64,000 bases of DNA. It comes from Brachionus manjavacas. Lineage: Eukaryota > Rotifera > Eurotatoria > Ploima > Brachionidae. The notes below the pieces were generated by a model. It saw only the letters and a list, made by a program, of their open reading frames with translations, was not told where the DNA came from and searched no databases. Positions 54,661 through 64,000 of the stretch are shown in pieces. The translations under genes and the position numbers were made by a program. The stretch covers positions 1,597,501 through 1,661,500 of the forward strand of contig JAHQIY010000008.1 in the NCBI GenBank assembly GCA_019054805.1, written 5' to 3'. Within the stretch, counting starts at the first letter, position 1; the number at the start of each line of letters is the position of its first letter.

Positions 54661-55863
54661 TAGCATTTATCTTTTGCATCAAATTTTTATTCTGCGGTCG
54701 TTAGATGGTAAAAATGAGACTTAGAAATAAGTAATTTAATTTTTATATGCAAAAATTAAAGATATTTTAATTAAAAATAAAATTTTCAAAAGGTTTCAAT
54801 AAATAAACTAGATATTAAAAAAAGTTTAATAGTTTAAATAAATTTTAATTTTTTTGTATTATTCTTTCTTTTACTGTTCATAAAATCAATGAATATTTTA
54901 ATTATTTTATTAAGTTTGAACCAAAGCTAACAATTTCATTGAATTTTATGTTCTTTTTTTAAAATAAAACAATTTCATTTCCTTTTTGAAAAAGGGTTTA
55001 TTTGTTTTTTCAGTCCTTGTTTAAATTGAAAATCAAGCAAAATAAACAGGGAACATTTAAGATATTTTCAAATCCATTAAAGATTAATCTACTAATATAT
55101 CATTTTTAAATTAATCTCCAGATAGTTAAATTTTTTAGCTAAATAGAAATTTCGTATTTTTTATTATGATTAATCAATCAACTATTAAAACCAAATAAAC
55201 TTGATAAATTTAGACAGAAAATTCTAAAAATCAGAAACCGGATAGTTTAAATAATTAATTGGATTTTAAATTAATTAGTTGAAATTTAAAAACATCATTT
55301 TAATAGCATTTGTTTATAACTATGCTTTTTAAAGTCAATACATGATATTCAATTTAATTTGCCTGAAATTAAATTTTCACATTTTTTTCGGTATTTTATT
55401 TGAAGGAGGACATTAGTAAAGAAATATAAAAAATATTCAAATATCGAACATTAAGCTAATTTACATTTAATTAAAGATCTCATATTTCCTTTAAAATTTT
55501 AAACAATAAATGAATGCATAGTTCAAAATCCGAAAAATAATATTATATAATCAAACTTCGGAAGATTTAGCTTGGATTTCTAACACGCAAACATTAAACG
55601 GCAAAACAAGCGCAAATATTATTTTTCCGCTTGACGGACGAAAAACTCTATTTTTGTCTCAATAATTTTACTATTTGCCAAAGCGATTAAAATAGTTTAA
55701 TACTTTTGTTTTATTTGTTTACAAAATCAATTGGGTATTATTAACTTTATTTGGTTTAATGAGTGCATTAACTTGGTAAAATCACGTATCTTAAGTTTAA
55801 TGCTTGTTTGATTTTAATGTTTGCACTCATTCAAAGGTGACAATGAATCTTTTCCTTAAATCT

Positions 55864-56935
55864 AAAAGCTTTAAATCTAAAATCCGCATTAGCTGAAACA
55901 TTTGTTTGCACAACAAGTCGCATTTTAAAAATAGCTGAACAGAAATGACTCAAAAATTTAAATTATAATTTTAAATGGAACCATTTTTTAACTTTTAAAT
56001 AACACTTTTTTCTTTTTGTTTATTTACTTTAATTTGTTTCTTATCTTGGTTGCGATTATTTTTCAATTGATTAATACAAGAAATTAATAATTTAAGAAAT
56101 TTTGGAAAACTGTTTGAATCAATGGTAAAATCTATTGATAAAAGAACCCTTGGAAACTTCTATTTAAAATTGAAAAAGAGCTCTGTGATCATCAAATCAA
56201 TGCTGAAGTTTGCCACATTTAAGCTGTTAATATTCAATTTAATATTAATTTAACTTTTAAAAGGCATTGTTCTATTTTATTATTATAAATTGACAAAATT
56301 AAGCTTTTTAAACTTTGATGGTGAAACAACATGAAACAAAATATGTTTCACTAAATTCAACAAAAAAAAATAAATTTTCTTTAAAAAGGAAATATTAATG
56401 ATCAAATAAATTATCAATATTTTTGAATTTATTTATTTTTTGTGTCTATGATGTTTTCTAATCAGAATTATTTTTTGCAATTTGTAAATTTATTTTATTT
56501 AAATATTAAAATCCTTTCATCGCTACTTTAATAAATTTGATTTAGGGAGTTATTTTTCAATTCTAAATTTACATTCAATTTAATTGAAAATAATCAATCT
56601 ATTGGCAAATATTTCTTCAAAATTTTTCTCTAAACTGGACTATTAAATGGAACATTGTTTGTTTCACCTTTTAAAATCTACAGATAAATCTGTGGTACAA
56701 AATCCAAATTTTTTTTATGTTAAAGTTAAAAAAAATAAATAGAAATTGATAAACTGAAATAATTAAACTATCAATCATTAATAAAATTAAAATTATTTAA
56801 ATAATTAAAATAATAAGTTAATAATCTGTCTATTTTGACAAGAATATATATCAAGCCTTTGTTTAAATTTGAAAGCTTCAAATCTTGAATCCGCATGAGC
56901 TTAGGCATTTGTTTGCATAACAAGTCACATGCTTT
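55864..56935 (+). repeat. Diverged direct repeat pair about 1 kb apart
   Basis: The segment 55864-55925 (AATCCGCATTAGCTGAAACA, TTTGTTTGCACAACAAGTCG) matches 56871-56935 (AATCCGCATGAGCTTAGGCA, TTTGTTTGCATAACAAGTCA). The match is about 80 percent by eye over 60 bases. Confidence 0.7.
56280..56705 (+). repeat. Dispersed ~400-bp repeat, copy B
   Basis: Same-orientation partner of 30910-31320. The order of landmarks is conserved: AATTGACAAAATTAAGCTTT, GTTTCACTAAATTCAACAAA, TCATCGCTAC, GGACTATTAAATGGAACATT and CAGATAAATCTGTGG. No ORF. Confidence 0.8.
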
Positions 56936-57564
56936 GATTTAATCTGAGATAGCATTCATACTTTAGATACTGAGATATGTTTGTAAACACTTTTTTAAAT
57001 TTTTGTTAAAAGATAAAATCTTTTCGATATATCAAAGCTGTCTCTCGACAGGTGAATTATACTAAATGCCCTGGGCCCAGAACTATTATCCTGCAAATAA
57101 AATAGCATTTCAAAAATTTAAATTATGCTAAATCTTGCTGAGATAGATAAAAATCTTGGCAACAAAAAAAATTAAACGCGCTAAATTCTCACAGTTGAAT
57201 TTTATTTGAGAAATAATATTAAATTGATTTATTAGTAGATTAAATTAATTTATGATAAAGTTATCTTAGGATTAAGTGCTGAATCCCAAGATAAATATTC
57301 AAATTACATTTTAATTTGAGAGTATGAACAATTTTATTAAGGTATTAAATTTATCGGTTGATTTCGATGTCACATTATACAATTATTAATCGATTTTGTA
57401 ATCAAATTTTTAAAAATCTCAAATATTTTCTCATCAAAATTAGTTGCCTAATCGGATATGAATTTTCTCACCGAAACGTAAAATATTTTAATTAATACTC
57501 TAATTCTCAAATAAGAAAGAGTTGCAAATGATCATGCACATGTTCAATCCATTTGCATGTATCA

Positions 57565-58980
57565 TAAATAAACCATAAAATTTGCCAAAGGCAAACAGTT
57601 GTGTAATTTTTCAATCAAATTTAATATATCACATATTACATAAACTAACAAGTGTTTAATTCCATGCTCATTTGTCCATGACTATTACGACTAAAATTTA
57701 CTTGATTTTGTTCATTCTATCTTAATACAAAAAGACAATATTTTTATTTATTATTCAAAATTTTAAATTCATCATGTCACATGAAAAAAGGCAATCAAAA
57801 TATTTTTTTTAATCTATACTACATAAATTTTAAAAACAATAAAAATGGTGTTCTTTTTGAGACTCTTAGAAAGAAGTATTAAGCTCGAAGAGATTTAATA
57901 TTTTTTTAATTATAAAATTTAAATAGCAATATTTTTTCATTTTTGTTCCTGAATTTAATCTTTATAATTTATTTAATTACTTAAAATTAAAGTAACTTTA
58001 GTCCAAAACAATTTAATGAAAATTTTTGAAAAATAATTTTGGGTTTTTCAATTCTAAAAAGAAAAATTGAAAACTTCAACCAAAATAAAAAGTTTGTCTG
58101 AATGAAATGAATTATTTATGTTCCAACCCTCCCGGATATTTCTTAAATATATTTTAAACAAAAATAAAAACTTATTTGCTTGATAAATAATTTAATTGCT
58201 CTTAATTAAAAAATAAAAAGTACTTAACTATTAAACAAGCTTAAAAACTTTCTTTGCAGATAAACTAATAAATATTTTTCCAAATATGGCAATGCAAAAT
58301 TTTTAAAAATGTCTTTCCATAATTCATGATTATATTTTTAGATTCTTTAAATTTTTTCGGACCATTGGAATAGACATGATTAATCATAAAAATTGTGAAA
58401 ATTACCACGAGCACGTTCCACTTAAATAATTCATTTGTGTTGAGAAAATGAACATTTAATTGTTAAAACTAACAAATTTAGATTGCCGAAGATGTCATCA
58501 TAGAATGATTATTCCTGAGTTCAAATAATGCCTACTTAAAAGGAAAAAAAAAGCAAATTTTAGTAATTTAATTTTAATTCAAATAAACTTAAATCTAAAA
58601 AATTGATTGATTTTTTATTAAATTTTGAAAAAAAAATTACTTTTTTAAAATTAACATTCATTTCAGCCTAATTTATTATAGAATATTTTTTTTAATTTTT
58701 ACATCATTCAAGCGACTGTAATAATATTTGCTGGTTACTATTTAGAAGAATAAAATTTGATATTTTTAAAAAAATTTAATTGATGTCAACAAAAGTTTAT
58801 TTAATTTTATTCAAAATAAGTAGATGTTTTATTATATTCATAACAACAGTCATAAATTTAATAATGCCAAAAGGGAACAATTGTGTAACATTTTCGCCAA
58901 AAATCAAATTAAATAAATCACAGTTTAAATTTTAATACAATGTTCATCGGTCCATGAATATGTTTATTGATTGATTTACA
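57565..58980 (+). repeat. Second diverged direct repeat pair
   Basis: The segment 57581-57705 (GCCAAAGGCAAACAGTTGTG then CATGCTCATTTGTCCATGAC) is echoed at 58865-58963 (GCCAAAAGGGAACAATTGTG then AATGTTCATCGGTCCATGAA). The order of words is kept over 100 bases. Confidence 0.6.
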
Positions 58981-61900
58981 ATGTCATTTATTTAATTGGC
59001 TTCCAACTTATGAAATTCAACTCCGAGCTTATTTACAAACATAAATGCTATGCTGTAAAGCACTTGGTTCAGTATAAACAAACCTGTTTACATAGCCATA
59101 ATTTATGGTTCGTAAAGTATCAAACAGAGAAAATGAATTTATGCAATTATCTAACAAATTCTTAGTATGACCACTTAATAATTGCTGTCTTATCATGGGA
59201 CAAATCTATTCTCTACATGATACTGTTAATTATCTTTATGTTGGGAAATGAGAAAACTAATTTATCAAAATTGGCTAGTTCCTCGATTCCGGATCAAGAT
59301 TAGACTTCCTGTGCACACAAATAATCAATTTCAAGATATTATCTAGTCTTAATTACAAAGAGCACTTGGGTTTTAGGTAAAGCTCTGTAATTATGGTGAT
59401 AAGCGTGATAAATTTTTGTTTCAAAGAGTTGACTTCATATCTCATCTTGATCAAGTGACAATCAAATGCGGCAGTTTTTTTTTCATTTAGTCACGAGCAT
59501 TTTAATTGTTCCACTTGATCACGAGAATGAACGCCTTCTATTTTCAGCTTTTTGACAACATCAATTGATCTTTTAATTTTTGCAAATGTATTCAAATAAA
59601 TACTTAAATGATAGGCTCAGTGAAGCTTTGATCTTTTTGTTATCTACAAATTTTAGCTAGAGTATATTTTTATTTCTATTTTGTTTTGTTTATTATAATT
59701 AGGGCGAAAGCCTAGGATCAACAAGTACTACTGAAAATAAAATAATTTTTTAAAAATCTCCTTTTTTTTATTTGTTTTTTTTAATTTCGACAATAAAAAG
59801 AGATCTATGACCACCCTTACCTGCACAAGGGCCCCCAAAAAAAAATTCAAATTTAAGCATTATTTTTAACACCATCCGAATTTGCGTAAATTGAAAATAA
59901 TTTAAAAAAATTAAAATAAATTATTTGGTTTTAACTAGTGTTGTAAATAAATAGCATTTTAATTTACTCTTGACTAATTAAATTTATTTTTAAATTCGAG
60001 TTTGATTTTAAACAAATTTTATATTTGAATTTGAATTTAGACAATTATTAAATTTTTTTTACTATAAACTCAGAAAAAAAATGAACTCAAATTTGATACC
60101 TAATAGATAATAATTTTGAATATAAAATAGAAAATAATTAAGCTTTTATTTGAAAATCGAAACAATAATTTAAATTTGTTTTGATGTATTTTGAAATAAG
60201 TGTATTAATTGTAAAACCTAATTAAGCGAATAAATTCTTCTTCATTTTTTTTCTTTTTCCAATTAATTCAAGATATTTTTAAATAATATAAAAAATTGAT
60301 TTTTTTATTCAATTAAAAACTAATTTTTATTAATAAAAGGTAGTCAAACTCAAGATTTTTTAGAAAAACCCGTTCAAACTCTATCGATTCACAAAAAGCG
60401 ATGCAAAAAGATTTTAATTTTTTTTAAATCTTTTTTTTTATTAAATTTTAATTTTTTAAATAAAAATATAATTTAAAAAATATTTAGACTCTTTTAAGTC
60501 AGCAATACAATTCAGATTTTTTCATTTCAAATTTTATTTTAAATTTAAATCGAAATAAATCAAAAATTTGTTCAAATCGTCAATTTGTTGTTAGTAGTAG
60601 TTTATTTTTTAAAAATTAAAATAAATTTTAAAATTTAAAAAAAAAGGTTGTATCGACCGCTTGCGCAACTCCTTCAACCCTTTTTTAGTAATTATAATGT
60701 TTGAAAAAAAAAAAGTAAAAAAAAAAATAAGAAAAACATTAAATTATTAAAATCCTTATTTCAAGTTATGTCAATTTGATTTACAACACTAGTTTTAATA
60801 AAAGAAAAATATGAAGCAAAAAAGAGAAATCCTTTAATCCAATTGATAAGCGCAGTTTTCTTATTTAATTAAAGCTGTTTATGATTCATTAAGCTAATAG
60901 CTAACTCCTTAAATTACAAATACTTTTGATTAAAAGCGAGCTACTTAAATATCAAAATGAGCGGCAATATCAAAATTTTTCATTTGACTAGTTTACATAA
61001 TGCAAAGGTAAAACAGATAATTTAAATACTCAAATGGGACTCGAGGTTTTTGAGTCTAGCCGAGCCGTGTTACATCACTTGAATAATTTTAATGGCTTAA
61101 GAATACAAACAAAACAAAAAAGAATGTTATACATGGCTCTAACTATTGACCAAATATTTTAATTTCTCATCAATAAAAGCTGCCAAAAGCCGCTCTGATA
61201 TCAAAGCACTTTGTCAGCTCCACCTAGCTAATAAGCTTTAGCAATAGAGTCTAAATGTCAGGTGGTTCTTGTTATACTATTTGTTTATACAATTTCTAGG
61301 ACCGAGTTCAAAGCCTCCATCGCTCTGTTTTTATCACATCATAAATCCGATTTCAAAGAATTTAGTGTTAAATGTTTGTATGTTTACTAAAAGCATTCAA
61401 ATGTTATTCTACCACCTAGTACCATGCAATTTAAAATTTGAACCAGATTTTCTTTTAACATACTTGCTATTTTTAATAGCTTTGAAAGTTAATCCGATTG
61501 CCACAGCTCTGGCTGTATACTGAAACATACCATGTTTAACAGGCTTAACACAATATTGTCTAACATGGTCACATCTAACATAAAGCTTAAAATTTGAAAA
61601 TTAGTAGTAACTGGTGAACCAAAGCCATGAAATACAATATTTTGAAATCACCATACTTTGAAGTGCAATAAGACCATTGTGGTCGATTTTATTTGACAAA
61701 TTGAAAATTGTGATCAACTTTAAAATCAGCTAAAATTCTAAGAAGCAGGCAAAAAATGTGAAGATCGAATTACATTAGACATCAAACAAATTAAAAAAAA
61801 TTTTTTCACTTAACCAAATTTTTTTATTTATTTTTTTTAATAAAGTGCAAAAGTTTTTTAAATTATTGAATAAAATATTTAAACTATTGAAAAAATCAAA

Positions 61901-62569
61901 AATTAAATGTAAAATTTTCAAAAAAAACATTTAATCAAAAATTCATTAGCTGGATGCTAATTACAATTATTAGATAAAAATTATAATCTCTTAAAAAAAT
62001 AAATAAGTTTTTTTTCATCACCAGAATTGGCGTTAATTGAATCGAAAAAAATAAATATTAAACTAATAGACTTTAATTAGAAAAAAATTGTGACTTCTTT
62101 ATATCAAAAAATAAATTCATTTTTTTTAATTTAATTTTATCTAATGAATACATTGAGAAGAAATCCATTTCTGCTAAACCCTCTGTAAGTATTATCCTCA
62201 TCTCCTACAGCTCTCAAAAAGAAACTTCAGAGCCGATGAATCAAATTTTTTACCATGAAGTTGTCATTCATTTTTAGAATTATCTATTTAAATTTTTCTG
62301 TATTTTAAAAGCTTTAATTTTAATTTTTAGGTAATTTTTTCAATTCAATCTTAAGGATATTTTTCTCTTTACAAGTAAACAAATTTGGGCTGATTTGGAT
62401 TTGGAGAAGGGATAAAGCAAAAGAATAAAATAAAAAGCAAGCGGCAACTTTTTGATTTAAAATAAGCATTTAAATAACATTTAAAACTCGAGTAAGTTTT
62501 AAATAAAATTAAAAATTTTTTATTCTTTTTAATTTATTTATTTATTTAAAAAATAATTTAGGGGTGACC

Positions 62570-62625
62570 CCAGGGCACGCCCGAATGGTTCAAAACCTTC
62601 GTTTGAGCCCGCATTAAAAAGAAAA
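62570..62625. other. GC-rich stem-rich patch
   Basis: In an AT desert, GGGGTGACCCC, GGGCACGCCC and GGTTCAAA...TTTGAGCC form three short palindromes in a row, 62561-62617. There is no ORF. It may be a SINE or LINE tail; no poly-A-like end is decisive. Confidence 0.4.
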
Positions 62626-63605
62626 ATTGATATAACTTAGATGATCCAACAAAATTGGATAAAAATAAAAACATGAAAAAAGTGATTAAATTAGTTTAAG
62701 AGCTAATTCGCATTAAAAAATAAAAAATAACCAAAATAAAAATATTTGTTCTAAACTTAAGGTATATTATTAGTCACGTTTCATTCCACGCATTTTTCAA
62801 AAACAAGACTTTGACCAGGTCCTGTCTAAGCCATTCGGTCGCAATGAGCTAACCAAAATAACCATGATACTTCTATATTTATTATCACGTTCCATGTTCC
62901 GATTCGAACAGGGTATTCAATTCACTAGCAATAAACAATGAATAAACAAATGAATTAAATTTAATTTAAAAATAAAAAATAATAAATTTTACTAATTTTT
63001 GTTACATCTAAAAACTGAAGTTTATCTGCAATTGTTACAATTAACATAACCGATAGCAGTTATACTCGAGAGCACTTGGTCTAAATGAGATAAAGTTTAA
63101 TACTCGTTTAAAATCCAGAGGGGCTCTCTGCAAGTCAAGCTATCGATTAGTCAAGTGGATTATACAATTTAGATTTGTTCGTGCATAGCTGCAGTCTAAT
63201 ACCTGTGTTAGCATACTGTGATACAGATAAAAATTTCACGGCTCAAAAACACGATACTATCTTAGACAAGCTCAAGTCTTGGGGCATTTAGAACTAAAAT
63301 TAAGAAAAAAAATTAAGAAAAAAGTGCAACATTTGTCTTGTTTTTACAAAATTTATTTAGAAAATAAAAAATTTAAAATTTAAAAATTAAAATAAAATTT
63401 ACAAAAAATAAACAAATAAAAAGAACCAAAATAAAATAATTTTTTTTGTTAGATTTTTTTCTCTTAATTTCCCTACCCTAATCTTTTAAATACATAAATA
63501 AATAAATAAATTACACATTAAAAGCCTCAAAAGACTTTAAATGCTTTACCCGTAATACTTTATTCTTATTTTGTTTGTTTGTCAACACATCCCGTAAAAT
63601 AAATT

Positions 63606-64000
63606 TCAGATCAAAAGATTCAAATAGTTGAAAGTGAAGTCATTTGCTGGCGCATCGCCGTCCTCCTGTTCGTCCAACTGAACCACATTGTTCAATATTT
63701 GGTTGACAATAGAGTCGCTCGTTGCACAGTCCCAATCGTCGTACAGTCTTTTAGTCTGATTGGAGAACATGAAGTCAGGCGACAAACTTCTGCTCGACGG
63801 AGGCGACGAAAGACTCTCACTACCGAAGGCACTCTCCGAGCTCACCGACTGCTTTCTCTCGGACACACAGCTAAAGTCGCTTGCGCACATCAACAAATTG
63901 CTCGAGTTGTTCTTGCCGCCGCTCTGAGGCGCCATCGAATTCAGCTCAGTGTTCAGATCGAAGACAAAGCCGTTGAGCGACAAAGGCGAAGTTGAGCCAG
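63606..64000 (-). CDS. C-terminal end of an unrecognised Ser-rich protein (continues past window)
   Basis: The frame is open from the window edge (64000) to a stop at 63606, at least 130 residues. The upstream part reads GSTSPLSLNGFVFDLNTELNSMAPQ. A Ser/Pro-rich middle (SVSSESAFGSESLSSPPSSRSLSPDFMFSNQ) is followed by an acidic helical segment (SIVNQILNNVVQLDEQEDGDAP) and the ending NDFTFNYLNLLI. No enzyme motif is visible. The Ser/Pro and acidic/hydrophobic pattern is like activation domains of transcription regulators, which is only an impression. Coding GC is much higher than nearby DNA, as in TCERG1. No intron is seen in this part. Confidence 0.75.
   Translation of the reverse strand, partial: GSTSPLSLNGFVFDLNTELNSMAPQSGGKNNSSNLLMCASDFSCVSERKQSVSSESAFGSESLSSPPSSRSLSPDFMFSNQTKRLYDDWDCATSDSIVNQILNNVVQLDEQEDGDAPANDFTFNYLNLLI

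Larger units (their letters stand above)
54661..63605. other. 8.9-kb gene-free block with diverged duplications
   Basis: No gene is supported. There is the second copy of a ~400-bp repeat (56280-56705) and two pairs of diverged direct repeats (55864-55925 with 56871-56935, and 57565-57715 with 58855-58980). From about 58900 to 61700 the sequence is less homopolymeric than the rest of the window. Small inverted repeats occur at 60641-60686, 61529-61569 and 62570-62620. The minus-strand gene at 63606 ends at the right border, so this is its 3' side. Confidence 0.5.

Noticed and set aside
58971..59165. 64-codon ORF
   Set aside because: Chance ORF in a non-coding block, with no features.
61269..61523. 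84-codon ORF in the desert
   Set aside because: Hydrophobic, AT-driven composition with no recognisable motif or splice context.
1..64000. CRISPR arrays, operons or rRNA genes
   Set aside because: No regularly spaced repeats with unique spacers were seen (the 40-bp array has no spacers), and no rRNA-like sequence was noticed.

Overview
The window is nuclear DNA from an animal with a very AT-rich genome. It holds seven recognisable metazoan gene models with small AT-rich introns (mostly 40-70 nt, occasionally kilobases), long homopolymer A/T runs, and many decayed transposons. The gene set includes two cilium-associated genes (LRRC56, IQCE) and animal-type DNAJC11, TCERG1, DCAF7, GGACT and an EF-hand/Rab protein of the CRACR2A type. 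Composition, intron size and the assortment of LINE, hAT, Tc1 and MULE relics would suit a monogonont rotifer such as Brachionus, but this is inference. No bacterial, organellar or CRISPR features are seen.

Layout. 1.3-2.7 kb (+): 3' part of DNAJC11. 3.5-4.4 kb (+): a broken coiled-coil gene. 4.4-6.4 kb: a decayed MULE with repeat-rich terminal inverted repeats. 7.2-8.1 kb (-): truncated LINE. 9.4-11.8 kb (-): intronless TCERG1. 12-15.5 kb: repeats (piggyBac-like MITE, 40-bp tandem array, hAT scrap). 15.5-19.7 kb (+): IQCE, whose 2.3-kb intron holds nested MITEs. 19.9-20.1 kb: a GC-richer stretch that folds into several hairpins. 20.3-22.9 kb: two LINE relics. 23.9-30.0 kb (-): DCAF7 with a 4.9-kb intron. 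32.2-38.4 kb: a nest of LINE relics, a Tc1-like element, and a nearly complete hAT transposon with a perfect 8-bp target-site duplication. 41.9-47.1 kb (+): EF-hand/coiled-coil/Rab gene. 47.8-48.4 kb (+): GGACT, convergent with LRRC56 at 48.5-51.9 kb (-). 52.9-54.7 kb: two more LINE relics. 54.7-63.6 kb: no gene seen, with several diverged duplications and a less homopolymeric block. 63.6 kb to the edge (-): C-terminal end of an unrecognised GC-richer Ser-rich protein.

The host genes are unrelated housekeeping and ciliary functions on both strands; nothing suggests an operon or gene cluster. I did not find a clear new multi-gene system. The best leads are the structured RNA candidate at 19.94-20.08 kb, the hAT element whose frame is restored at a slippery-type A-run, the nested insertions with readable target-site duplications, and the 54.7-63.6 kb gene-free block.
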